39,657 nucleotides of DNA, taken from assembly GCA_016926185.1 (NCBI GenBank), contig JAFGPD010000009.1, positions 1-39,657 of the forward strand, written 5' to 3'. The notes below the pieces were generated by a model. That model was given only the letters and a program-made list of their open reading frames with translations, made no database searches and was not told the origin of the DNA. The first letter of the stretch is position 1. Each line of letters begins with the position of its first letter. Position numbers and translations under genes: made by a program. This document shows positions 23,918 through 32,353 of the stretch, one piece after another. The stretch comes from Candidatus Woesebacteria bacterium. Lineage in GTDB: Bacteria > Patescibacteriota > Microgenomatia > UBA8517.

Positions 23918-24544
23918 ATGCCACCTGTAATTTACAAAAGACAAGGAGAGATCCTAGATTTCATCAAGCAATTTATTCAAAGCAATGGTTATGCTCCGAC
24001 ACTCAGGCAAATTGCAGAAGCCATTGGTGTTTCATCGCTTGCCACGGTCCATGAACACCTTCGTTCATTAGAAGAAAAAGGAATGATAAAAAGACAGAGC
24101 GGCAAGAATAGAGGTATCGAACTTACCGATGTAACAGGTAATTTTGAGTCCGAGGGTGTAGAAGTACCAATACTTGGTTACATTGCCGCTGGAGCGCCAA
24201 TTGAGCCTCATACCGACCCTAATGCATCTCTTTCAGTATCTCCGGCTTTTGTTACAGGTAAAAAACGTGTTTTTGTTCTGCAGGTGAGAGGTGAGTCAAT
24301 GATAGAAGAACAAATTCGAGACGGTGACTTTGTTGTAATTGAGCAAACTGAGAATGCTAATAACGGAGATATCGTTGTAGCACTTTTAGATAATGGGATG
24401 GCAACATTAAAGCGATTTTTCAAAGAAACCACAAGGATTCGACTCGAACCGGCAAATGCAAAAATGAGTCCGATATTTGTAAAAAACGTAAGAATTCAGG
24501 GGAAAGTTGTTGGTCTTATCAGGAAGTATCTTAACGTCAATTAA
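23918..24544 (+). CDS. lexA: SOS-response repressor LexA
   Basis: The 208-residue protein has the LexA layout. The N-terminal winged helix (residues 1-67) has the recognition region PTLRQIAEAIGVSS followed by VHEHLRSLEEKGMIKR. The self-cleavage site is Ala91-Gly92 (YIAAGAPI). The S24-type protease domain has nucleophile Ser127 (RGESMIEEQIRDGDFVVIE) and general base Lys165 (ATLKRF). RecA filaments on single-stranded DNA would trigger cleavage and derepression of damage genes. uvrB and the uvrA operon nearby are natural targets, but no shared operator is obvious. It is convergent with dedA, 14 bp apart. Confidence 0.96.
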   Translation: MPPVIYKRQGEILDFIKQFIQSNGYAPTLRQIAEAIGVSSLATVHEHLRSLEEKGMIKRQSGKNRGIELTDVTGNFESEGVEVPILGYIAAGAPIEPHTDPNASLSVSPAFVTGKKRVFVLQVRGESMIEEQIRDGDFVVIEQTENANNGDIVVALLDNGMATLKRFFKETTRIRLEPANAKMSPIFVKNVRIQGKVVGLIRKYLNVN

Positions 24545-24558
24545 AATCTTCGAACCAT

Positions 24559-25191
24559 TCACTTGTTTTTCGTTTTTACTGCCTCTATTACAACGGGAAG
24601 AAGTGATATTATTACGATCGTAATAATTGCTAAACTAAAATTGTTTTTAATTAAAGGGATGTTGCCGAAAAAATGACCCGCAAGAATAAAAGTGCATGTC
24701 CAAGAGACACCTCCAATAATACTGAATGTCAAAAATTTTGAATATTTCATAGATCCCACTCCAGCGACAAAAGGGGAGAATGTTCTTATGATCGGAATAA
24801 AACGAGAAATTATCACTGTTTTGCCTCCATGCTTTTTATAGAACTTCTGTGTTTTTACAAGGTTCTTCTTTTTAAAAAGTTTCGGATATTCATCAAAGAC
24901 TTTTATTCCCAATCTGTTACCTAAAAAGTAATTGACCGAATCACCTAAAACAGCAGCAAAAAACAAAAGAGGCATGAGTCTTTCAAGTTTCAGTGGTGAT
25001 ATTGCCACCAATGCTCCAGCAGCAAAAAGAAGTGAATCTCCTGGAAGAAATGGCGTGATGACAAGACCTGTTTCCACAAATATCACAATAAAAAGCAAAA
25101 CATAGGTCAGATATCTATGAATATCGGTAATGTAAATAAGGAACTGGTCAAGATTTTCTAAAAAAGATAAAAGATTATTTAAATAAGGCAT
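24559..25191 (-). CDS. DedA-family membrane protein
   Basis: About 210 residues with the VTT/SNARE-associated core of DedA proteins. Matching segments are ETGLVITPFLPGDSLLFAAGAL, GDSVNYFLGNRLG, FYKKHGGKTVIISRFIPIIRTFSPFVAGVG with the two conserved Arg, and a closing GHFFGNIP. The family includes undecaprenyl-phosphate and phospholipid translocases, so recycling of lipid carrier across the membrane is a reasonable inference. ATG 25191 begins one base after the gpmI stop codon, so translation is coupled. A TTG at 25200 inside gpmI is the alternative start. Confidence 0.92.
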   Translation of the reverse strand: MPYLNNLLSFLENLDQFLIYITDIHRYLTYVLLFIVIFVETGLVITPFLPGDSLLFAAGALVAISPLKLERLMPLLFFAAVLGDSVNYFLGNRLGIKVFDEYPKLFKKKNLVKTQKFYKKHGGKTVIISRFIPIIRTFSPFVAGVGSMKYSKFLTFSIIGGVSWTCTFILAGHFFGNIPLIKNNFSLAIITIVIISLLPVVIEAVKTKNK

Positions 25192-25192
25192 A

Positions 25193-26857
25193 TCAACCAA
25201 GTAAGTTCCTGCCGGTCATTTTATCAGGTGCGGTCAATCCTAATAAGTTCAGAAGCGTTGGTGCGACATCTGCCAATATTCCCTCTTGAAGGATCCCTCT
25301 TTTCCCTTCCAAATAATCTGATATCAGGATAATAGGCACAGGATTTGTACTATGTTCTGTGTCCACTTTACCGTCTTTAAGACTTATCATTTGTTCAGCG
25401 TTCCCATGATCTGCCGTTATCAGCATGAAACCATTATTCTGCAACACATATCTTGATAATCTTCCAATACACTCGTCAACTACCTCCAATGCTTTAACAC
25501 AAGGACCAATATTGCCTGTGTGTCCCACCATATCGGGATTTGCATAGTTGACAACTGTCAAAAAATACTTTTCCTTTTTAAGTTTTTCAAGCAGAGTATC
25601 TGTTATCTGATATGCGGACATTTCCGGTTTTTTATCGTAAGTTGTCACTTTTGGTGAAGGAATGATCACCCAATCTTCATTGGGATATGATTTGTCTCTT
25701 TGACCATTAAAATAATAAGTGACAAATCTCTCTTTTTCGCTCTCAGCGATCTTGAGCTGTTTATAACCTTGAGTGCTGACAATTTCACTAAGCGGATCTT
25801 CTATCTTTTCAGGAGGGAAAGCCACATTTGCGCCAGATTCAACAAGCGCCTTTGAGTATTCTGTCATCATCACAAAATATAGGTTTTTAAGTTTTTCTCC
25901 CCTGTTGAAACTTTTGGATGACGGTTTATATTCGGGAATATGGGTCTTTTCATATTTGATCGCATGAGGATCAAAATCCCAATGTTTGTCCTCGATCTTT
26001 TGCTGATCGGAAATTAACGCTTTTGACAGCTGTCTCGGCCTGTCTATTCTGAAGTTAAAAAATATAACTGAATCATTGTCTTTTATAAGTGATTCGTTGA
26101 TATCATCATTGATTATCAGTGTCGGAAATATGAATTCATCCGTTACGCCTGCTTTGTAGGAATTTTCTATAACCTCTTTTGCCGTTTTTGCAGTTTTTGC
26201 CTTTCCTTTTACAATTGCATTGTAGGCTTTTTCTGTTCTGTCCCATCTTCTGTCCCTGTCCATTGCCCAATATCTACCCATTATTGAAGCTATCCTCCCG
26301 ACCTTTTCTCTTTGAATAACTTCCTGAACCTTTTGAATATACTCAATAGCGGAAGTCGGTGATGAATCACGTCCATCCGTTATTAGATGCAGTTTGACTT
26401 TATCGAAATTTTCCCTACTGGCCAGCTGGATCAATGCAAATAAATGTTCTAATGAAGAGTGAACACCTCCTGCCCCTATTAAACCTAACAAATTAAGGTA
26501 AGAATCGGATTCTCTGGCATGAGAAATTGCACCTCTGAGAGCATCGTTTTCAAAGAATGTTCCTTCCGCTATGCTCATATTAATTCGAGCAAGATCCTGA
26601 TATATTATTTTTCCAGCACCTATATTAATATGTCCGGTCTCAGTATTTCCTGCTTCTCCCTGGGGAAGTCCAACCGATCTTCCTGATGCTTCTAATGTTG
26701 AGTTGGGATAAGTGTCAAGAAATCTATGATAATTTGGAAGGTTTGCCTTAGAGATCGCGTTTCCGGGACCTTCAGGTGCAATTCCCCACCCATCTAAAAT
26801 AACAAGAATACCAAAATCATAGATTGTGGATTTTTTATTATTTTCAGCCGGCATCAT
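25193..26857 (-). CDS. gpmI: 2,3-bisphosphoglycerate-independent phosphoglycerate mutase
   Basis: The 554-residue enzyme interconverts 3- and 2-phosphoglycerate. It has the alkaline-phosphatase fold metal site (LDGWGIAPEG at 21-30; ITADHGNAEQM; HSTNPVPIILIS) and the substrate residues of iPGM (HLITDGRDSSPTS, GRYWAMDRDRRWDR). The phosphorylated nucleophile, Ser in GNSEVGH of well-studied enzymes, is Thr72 here (GNTETGH). Threonine serves as nucleophile in several relatives of the superfamily, so activity is likely. It overlaps eno by ATGA and is followed by dedA. It is slightly longer than the usual 510 residues. Confidence 0.95.
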   Translation of the reverse strand: MMPAENNKKSTIYDFGILVILDGWGIAPEGPGNAISKANLPNYHRFLDTYPNSTLEASGRSVGLPQGEAGNTETGHINIGAGKIIYQDLARINMSIAEGTFFENDALRGAISHARESDSYLNLLGLIGAGGVHSSLEHLFALIQLASRENFDKVKLHLITDGRDSSPTSAIEYIQKVQEVIQREKVGRIASIMGRYWAMDRDRRWDRTEKAYNAIVKGKAKTAKTAKEVIENSYKAGVTDEFIFPTLIINDDINESLIKDNDSVIFFNFRIDRPRQLSKALISDQQKIEDKHWDFDPHAIKYEKTHIPEYKPSSKSFNRGEKLKNLYFVMMTEYSKALVESGANVAFPPEKIEDPLSEIVSTQGYKQLKIAESEKERFVTYYFNGQRDKSYPNEDWVIIPSPKVTTYDKKPEMSAYQITDTLLEKLKKEKYFLTVVNYANPDMVGHTGNIGPCVKALEVVDECIGRLSRYVLQNNGFMLITADHGNAEQMISLKDGKVDTEHSTNPVPIILISDYLEGKRGILQEGILADVAPTLLNLLGLTAPDKMTGRNLLG

Positions 26858-28134
26858 TGTTGATCAGAGGCAGCGTTCTGAAGCTCAAGCTCTATGCTGG
26901 ACAATCTATTGTATTTTACAACTCTTTCACCTCTCGCAGGAGCTCCGAACTTAACAAAATCACTGCCAACACCTACTGCAAAATCAGCTATGAACCAGTC
27001 GTTGGTTTCACCGCTTCTATGAGATACGATCACTTTCCAGCCAGCATCTTTCGCCATTTTAATTACACCAAGTGTTTCTGAGATAGTACCTATTTGATTT
27101 GGTTTTACCAACACTGCATTACAGGCTCTCTCCTCAATAGCTTTTTGGACCCGTTTTGGATTAGTTGCCAATAGATCATCACCAACGATCGTTACCTGAT
27201 CAGCAAGCTCATTATAAAGCTTTTTCCAGCTTTCCCATGCATTCTCCTGGAAGGCATCTTCTAAAACTGCAAGATGATACTGATTGTTCACTTGTTTATA
27301 ATATTCCAAAAGAGCATCATCTTTTAAAGGTGAGGATTTGTCTCGTATCGTATATTGTCCGCCGCTATAGAATACGCTGGCTGCAACATCTAGTCCCAGA
27401 AAAACATCCCTACCTAACTGATAATCAGTTGTTGCTATTGATTCAACCAGAACCTCTAATGCATCTGCATTAGTAAATAGGTTGGGAGCATAACCGCCTT
27501 CGTGACCAACAGAGTGTATGGCACCCCTTCTATCAAGGTCCTTTCCCAAAGCCTGATATATTTCTACACCAATTCTTATTGCGTCGCTGTACTTTTTGCT
27601 TGAAGCAGGAATTACATGAAATTCCTGAAAGTCCAGATTTCCAGCGCCATGAAGACCTCCATTTATCATATTAAATAAAGGTGAACCAATATGAAGTTTT
27701 GAGTCAATTCCCATCTGCCTTGCAAGGCTGTTCACCCATTGGTAAAGCTGCATCCCTTTTGCAACAGCAACGGTTTTTGCAACAGCCTGTGATACAGCAA
27801 GAATGGCATTGCCCCCGTATTTTGATTTATTTTCTGTGCCATCAATTTCAACTAATTTTTGATCTATAGCCTTCTGGTCTTCGGCATCCATTCCCCAGAT
27901 GCCCGGACCCAGAACATCATTGACATTTTTAACAGCATTTAATACTCCTTTGCCGTGATACCTTTTAGGGTCATTATCCCTTAGTTCGACTGCTTCTAAA
28001 GAGCTTGTAGAAGTTCCGGCTGGTACAGCAGTGACAGCAATATGTCCACTGTCTAATTTGCAGGCAGCCTCGACCGTAGGTATTCCTCTTGAATCCAAGA
28101 TCTCTCTTGCCCAGACTTTATCTATTTTTGCCAT
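26854..28134 (-). CDS. eno: Enolase (phosphopyruvate hydratase)
   Basis: The 426-residue enzyme converts 2-phosphoglycerate to phosphoenolpyruvate. It retains REILDSRG at the start, the mobile loop with its Ser (AGTSTSS), INGGLHGAGN with the conserved His, DFQEF, GHEGGYAPN, LDVAAS, VLEDAFQ, GDDLLATN, VKPNQIGT and the phosphate loop SHRSGET. Slight departures are the loop AGTSTSS in place of SGASTGS and KFGAPARGER near the C-terminus, which the divergent copy also has (KVGPSRGER). Its position between ppsA (3 bp) and gpmI (4-bp overlap) makes it the main glycolytic enolase. Confidence 0.94.
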   Translation of the reverse strand: MAKIDKVWAREILDSRGIPTVEAACKLDSGHIAVTAVPAGTSTSSLEAVELRDNDPKRYHGKGVLNAVKNVNDVLGPGIWGMDAEDQKAIDQKLVEIDGTENKSKYGGNAILAVSQAVAKTVAVAKGMQLYQWVNSLARQMGIDSKLHIGSPLFNMINGGLHGAGNLDFQEFHVIPASSKKYSDAIRIGVEIYQALGKDLDRRGAIHSVGHEGGYAPNLFTNADALEVLVESIATTDYQLGRDVFLGLDVAASVFYSGGQYTIRDKSSPLKDDALLEYYKQVNNQYHLAVLEDAFQENAWESWKKLYNELADQVTIVGDDLLATNPKRVQKAIEERACNAVLVKPNQIGTISETLGVIKMAKDAGWKVIVSHRSGETNDWFIADFAVGVGSDFVKFGAPARGERVVKYNRLSSIELELQNAASDQQ

Positions 28135-28137
28135 AGT

Positions 28138-30411
28138 TTATTTGCCTTTCGCGATATCATTTTCTGCTTCAGCTATGACGCCTCTGACCCTATTTATAGC
28201 ATCAGGGTTGACAGAAATACTAGTAATACCATATTTTACAAGTCTTTTCACCAGATCATCGTAAACGGAAGGTGCCTGCCCGCAAATAGATGAGCTTACA
28301 CCATGTTTGTTGCATGCCTTAATAACCCTTCTTAGCGACCAATAGACTGCAGGAGACCTTTCATTAAAGGTCTCGGCAACTTCTGCATTATCCCTGTCTG
28401 TACCTGTAATAAGCATTGTAAGATCATTTGATCCAATAGATACTCCGTCAATACCCACGTCGATAAATTTATTGATCAATATCACATTGATCGGAAGTTC
28501 TATCATCATCCAGAATTTGAATGTTGGACTTTCAAAAAGGCCTTCTGCAGCCACAATTCTGCGGATCTTTCTTAACTCGTTCGGGCTCCTGACAAAAGGT
28601 ATCATTATCCAAAGATTTTTGTATTTCTCTCTAACAGCTTTAATAGCCTGAAGCTCCAAGTTGAAGACATCAGGGTCATTAATATACCTGTAAGCACCTC
28701 TGTAACCCAGAAGCGGATTTGGTTCCTCAGGTTCCCATTTATCTCCACCGGGCAGAGCTCTATACTCGTTGGTCTTAAAGTCCGTCGCCCTGTAAACAAC
28801 AGGTCTTGGGCTGAATGCCTTGCAAAACACCTCCAGATCCTTAGTAAGCTTTTCAACAAAATCTTTTTGTTTTTTATTCCTTATTGCTTCTTTGGGATGT
28901 GTGCCGATATTGGCGATCATGAATTCAGCTCGCAATAGCCCTACTCCTTGCACATCCTTTTTGGCCGTCTTTTTTGCCAAGTGTTTTTCAGCCAAATTCA
29001 CATAAAGTCTCGTGGCTGTTTTTTCATGATGAACTTTCTCTTTCTGTTTCTTGCCTTCAACTACTTCTACTTTACTGCCAACATAAACATTTCCTTTGCT
29101 ACCGTCAACAGTGACGGTCCAACCCTCTTTAAGTTTTTTTGTTGCTTCTTTTGAACCAACGATACAAGGCACTCCCAGCTCTCTGGATACGATCGCGGCA
29201 TGAGAGGTCTGACCGCCTTCATCAGTGATAATGGCAGCTGCCTTTTTCATTGCCGGAACATAATCCGGCGAGGTCATCACAGCAACCAACACATCACCGC
29301 TTTTTACTTTTTTTATCTCTTTAGGGCTTTTTAGAATTTTAACAGTACCTGTGCCGATCCCGGGACTTGCTGCAGATCCGGATAGTATAGGTGTTTCTGC
29401 AATTTTAAATTGACCGTCACTTTTTTTAATGATCTTTTTATCAACAGTTGTGACCGGCCTTGTCTGGACAATAAAAAGTTTTTTACCTTCTTTTGCCCAT
29501 TCAACATCCTGAGGATGATAATAGTGTTTTTGCAATTTATCACCAATTTTTGCAAGCTCAATTATATCCTCATTTGGTATTTTTTGAATCGTTCTGATCT
29601 TTTTTGGAACTTCCCGTTGCTTAGTATCTTCTCCTTTTTTGATCAATTGGACCTGTTGGTCTGAAATGCTTTTTGAAAGGATCGCGAAAGTCTCTTTTTG
29701 TACTTCATAATGGTCCGGGACAACCGCTCCGCCAACGATAAGTTCACCAAGACCCCATACCGCCTCAATAACGATCCTTTCCTTGTTATTTGTGACTGGA
29801 TCGATAGTGAACATCACACCGGAAACTTTTGACTGAACCATCTTTTGAACGATCACAGATATTTTCACTTTTTCGTGATCGATCTTATTTTGCTCACGGT
29901 AAAAGATAGCTCTGGCTGTAAAAAGTGAGGCCCAGCAATCTCTAACAGCAATAAGCAGGTTGTTCTGGCCTTTAATATTTAAATATGTTGCCTGCTGTCC
30001 CGCAAATGAAGCGCCGGGAAGGTCCTCAGCCGTTGCAGAGGATCTAACAGCGACCAATTTATTCCGATTGATCCTGCCAGTTAATTTTTTGTATGATCTG
30101 ATGATATCTTTTCTGACTTCACCGGGAATATCACCTCTTTTGATGATATTTTGGATCTTCTTTGCAGCACCTTGAAGATTGTCAGAATCATTTACGTCAG
30201 TATCTTTTAGAATATCATCTATCTTATGTTTTATATCGTTTTCCTTTAAGAATATATCGTAGCTTTCGACAGTCACAGCAAATCCATCAGGCACCGGAAA
30301 TCCAGCCTGTGTCATTTCTCCTAAATTGGCTCCTTTACCTCCGACAAGAGGAAGACTTTTCTTGTCAATATCTTTGAAAAAGATTGTTAATGGTTTATCA
30401 CTGGCAGACAT
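28138..30411 (-). CDS. ppsA: Phosphoenolpyruvate synthase (pyruvate, water dikinase)
   Basis: The 757-residue enzyme interconverts pyruvate plus ATP and phosphoenolpyruvate plus AMP and phosphate. The N-terminal ATP-grasp domain begins LVGGKGANLGEMTQAGFPVPDGF and contains VRSSATAEDLPGASFAGQQ. The swivelling domain has the phosphorylated His404 (GGQTSHAAIV). The C-terminal TIM-barrel carries the proton-donor Cys (SSICGQAPS) and SIGSNDLTML. It heads the ppsA-eno-gpmI-dedA operon. With no pyruvate kinase in the window, it may run in the glycolytic direction, as proposed for other organisms that rely on PpsA or PPDK; this is inference. Confidence 0.96.
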   Translation of the reverse strand: MSASDKPLTIFFKDIDKKSLPLVGGKGANLGEMTQAGFPVPDGFAVTVESYDIFLKENDIKHKIDDILKDTDVNDSDNLQGAAKKIQNIIKRGDIPGEVRKDIIRSYKKLTGRINRNKLVAVRSSATAEDLPGASFAGQQATYLNIKGQNNLLIAVRDCWASLFTARAIFYREQNKIDHEKVKISVIVQKMVQSKVSGVMFTIDPVTNNKERIVIEAVWGLGELIVGGAVVPDHYEVQKETFAILSKSISDQQVQLIKKGEDTKQREVPKKIRTIQKIPNEDIIELAKIGDKLQKHYYHPQDVEWAKEGKKLFIVQTRPVTTVDKKIIKKSDGQFKIAETPILSGSAASPGIGTGTVKILKSPKEIKKVKSGDVLVAVMTSPDYVPAMKKAAAIITDEGGQTSHAAIVSRELGVPCIVGSKEATKKLKEGWTVTVDGSKGNVYVGSKVEVVEGKKQKEKVHHEKTATRLYVNLAEKHLAKKTAKKDVQGVGLLRAEFMIANIGTHPKEAIRNKKQKDFVEKLTKDLEVFCKAFSPRPVVYRATDFKTNEYRALPGGDKWEPEEPNPLLGYRGAYRYINDPDVFNLELQAIKAVREKYKNLWIMIPFVRSPNELRKIRRIVAAEGLFESPTFKFWMMIELPINVILINKFIDVGIDGVSIGSNDLTMLITGTDRDNAEVAETFNERSPAVYWSLRRVIKACNKHGVSSSICGQAPSVYDDLVKRLVKYGITSISVNPDAINRVRGVIAEAENDIAKGK

Positions 30412-30436
30412 TTTTTTGTTTTATATTTCAATAATC

Positions 30437-30465
30437 ACTATAACAACCTCGATTAAAGGTTGCAA
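30437..30465 (-). promoter_or_regulatory. Promoter of the ppsA operon with palindrome in the spacer
   Basis: On the minus strand -35 TTGCAA (30465-30460), a 17-bp spacer and -10 TATAGT (30442-30437) precede the ppsA ATG by 25 nt. CAACCT (30444-30449) and AGGTTG (30457-30462) form a perfect palindrome inside the spacer, a natural repressor position. No Shine-Dalgarno sequence precedes the ATG; the leader is A-rich. Confidence 0.6.
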
Positions 30466-30485
30466 TAGCTGAACAGGAAAAGATT

Positions 30486-31538
30486 TTACATTTCGGAAAG
30501 TTTCTTTTTGAAATGATCAACCCAAGGAATTTTATTGGGGTCAATTCCATAGGATCTCCCTAAATAGTAGACGATCAGTGATCCAAAACATAATACTTCA
30601 AAAACCTGCGAGAGTTTCTTTTCAGAAAGCGGTTTATAACTAATATATTTATATCCTTGTTTTTCAAATATCTCTTTGGTCAGTTCATACCTTGCCTGTA
30701 TCCGTTCAAGATAAAGAGATGATTCTAAGGTCATGAAGATGACATCATTTTTAAGTGATCTTGGATTTTCAAGCCCTTCCATTAAGTGATGATTAAGCTC
30801 AGGCAGTTCAAAAAGAGCGGCAAATGTTTTTGCAGATTCGTTGAATTGATTCTTGATAGCGTGACTTACTCCGTAAAGGTGCTCTGATGCTACAAGAATT
30901 AATGCTTTATCTTTTATTTTATCAGCAAGACTTTTTGCTAGAATATCTTTGTTTTTCGGATCATTTTGATTAAATGCAGCTTTCATAGCTGCAACAGCTT
31001 CATCAATTTCTTCAGGGAAAAATGTAGCGAATTCCAAATTTTTAAAAAGTGCCAGTATCGAGCCAATAGAATAACCCAAGGCATTCCTTGGCTGACCTGA
31101 AGGATTGTATTTTGGATCAATAAGATACATAGGAAGATTATGCTCTTGAGCAATATCTTTAAGCTGTCCGCCTGATGAGATGACAAAGACCTTTGACTCT
31201 CTAAGTATAGCGTCTTTTAATGCTGATACGGTCTCTTCCGTATTGCCTGAATATGAATAGCAAATAACCAGAGTTTTATCGTCTGAATAATTGGGGATGT
31301 TGTATTGATTGAATATCTCAAAGGGGAGTCTTATTCTATTGACCAAAAGTGAATCTACAACTCTAGCACCCAGTGCAGAACCGCCCATACCGCATAGAAC
31401 TATCTTGTCACAGAACTTGTATTCATCCGGTGTATCTATCGAAGTGACTTCGTCCCATGCTTGTTTCAGCTGATCGGGATAAAGACGTATTGTCTCAAGC
31501 ACACCTTTATAAATATCTTCTAGCTTTTGGTCAGACAT
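30486..31538 (-). CDS. Bifunctional phosphoglucose/phosphomannose isomerase
   Basis: This 350-residue protein has two SIS domains. GMGGSALGARVV (residues 50-61) and SYSGNTEETVSALKDA (95-110) form the sugar-phosphate site, and the second half has NQFNESAKTFA and FELPELNHHLMEGL (243-256), the catalytic region of archaeal and CPR-type Pgi/Pmi enzymes. It interconverts glucose-6-, fructose-6- and mannose-6-phosphates and so replaces classical Pgi. In the family the motif usually reads ELNHNE; here it is ELNHHLME. It has its own promoter, 38 bp from the IMPase-like gene. Confidence 0.93.
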   Translation of the reverse strand: MSDQKLEDIYKGVLETIRLYPDQLKQAWDEVTSIDTPDEYKFCDKIVLCGMGGSALGARVVDSLLVNRIRLPFEIFNQYNIPNYSDDKTLVICYSYSGNTEETVSALKDAILRESKVFVISSGGQLKDIAQEHNLPMYLIDPKYNPSGQPRNALGYSIGSILALFKNLEFATFFPEEIDEAVAAMKAAFNQNDPKNKDILAKSLADKIKDKALILVASEHLYGVSHAIKNQFNESAKTFAALFELPELNHHLMEGLENPRSLKNDVIFMTLESSLYLERIQARYELTKEIFEKQGYKYISYKPLSEKKLSQVFEVLCFGSLIVYYLGRSYGIDPNKIPWVDHFKKKLSEM

Positions 31539-31556
31539 ATTATCTTTAACAATAAT

Positions 31557-31584
31557 TTAATATCACACCGGCAATATTAGTCAA
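31557..31584 (-). promoter_or_regulatory. Candidate promoter of the Pgi/Pmi gene
   Basis: On the minus strand -35 TTGACT (31584-31579, overlapping the end of the upstream gene), a 16-bp spacer and -10 TATTAA (31562-31557) precede the ATG at 31538 by 18 nt. There is no Shine-Dalgarno sequence. Confidence 0.45.
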
Positions 31585-32353
31585 GGACCTTAATAATTAG
31601 CTTATTTAATATTTTGTTCGAAGCAATAATTTGATTGCTTTTAATGTTCCATTTATTGCCATTGAAATCTGTAACTATTCCTCCAGCTTCTTTTACTATT
31701 AAAGATCCGGGAGAATAATCATAAATACTATTACTTCCTTTATTTAAATAAATATCAATAAGACCTGCTGAGGTCATAGCCAATTCCAAACCGCATGCAC
31801 CAAAGTGTCTGAAAGTCCTTACATTAACAATCACTCTTGTAAATAACTTTTTATAAATTTCTAGACTATTCTTATCTATTCCCTTTCCTATTGAAACAAG
31901 TGCCATGTCTAATTTATTTGTATCAGATACTTTTATTTTTTTATCATTTAAAAAGGACCCTGAACCCTTAATGGCCTTGAAGAACATATTCAATATTGGT
32001 GCATAAACAAATGAAATTACCGGCTTATAATTTTTCAATAAAGCAATTTGAGTTGCCCAGAAAGGATTACCTGCTCGATAATTCGAAGTTCCTTCTATTG
32101 GGTCTATAGCCCAAATATATTCTTTATTTTGATCTCTAGTACCCTCCTCTGTGTACAATCCAAAATCTTTTGTATGTTTTTTGAAAAAATCCTCATACAT
32201 CTTATTGGCCATTAGATCTTCATCAATTTTAATATTGCGATTTTTTGAAAATTTGATAGCTTTCCTTTGTCCAAAGTTTTTTTTGAGGAACTTGCCTACT
32301 TTTTTAACGATGTATTCTGAATAATCTAGAATATTTTCTTGACAGCACTTCAT
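31577..32353 (-). CDS. Inositol monophosphatase-family protein with altered metal motif
   Basis: This 258-residue protein has the IMPase fold: Glu69-Glu70 (LYTEEGT), the metal motif at 84-89, and the C-terminal motif around Asp212. Two departures stand out. The near-invariant DP(I/L)DGT reads DPIEGT (second Asp to Glu87), and WDxAAG reads YDYSPG. The metal ligands may still work, as Glu can coordinate magnesium, but substrate range or activity may differ. Relatives act on inositol phosphate, fructose-1,6-bisphosphate, histidinol phosphate or PAP. It overlaps the phosphohexomutase gene by ATGA, which suggests a sugar-phosphate substrate. Confidence 0.88.
   Translation of the reverse strand: MKCCQENILDYSEYIVKKVGKFLKKNFGQRKAIKFSKNRNIKIDEDLMANKMYEDFFKKHTKDFGLYTEEGTRDQNKEYIWAIDPIEGTSNYRAGNPFWATQIALLKNYKPVISFVYAPILNMFFKAIKGSGSFLNDKKIKVSDTNKLDMALVSIGKGIDKNSLEIYKKLFTRVIVNVRTFRHFGACGLELAMTSAGLIDIYLNKGSNSIYDYSPGSLIVKEAGGIVTDFNGNKWNIKSNQIIASNKILNKLIIKVLD

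Noticed and set aside
13912-26857. Alternative genetic code (TGA as glycine)
   Set aside because: TGA ends uvrC, the transglutaminase gene, eno and gpmI at family-appropriate places, and no in-frame TGA interrupts a conserved domain.
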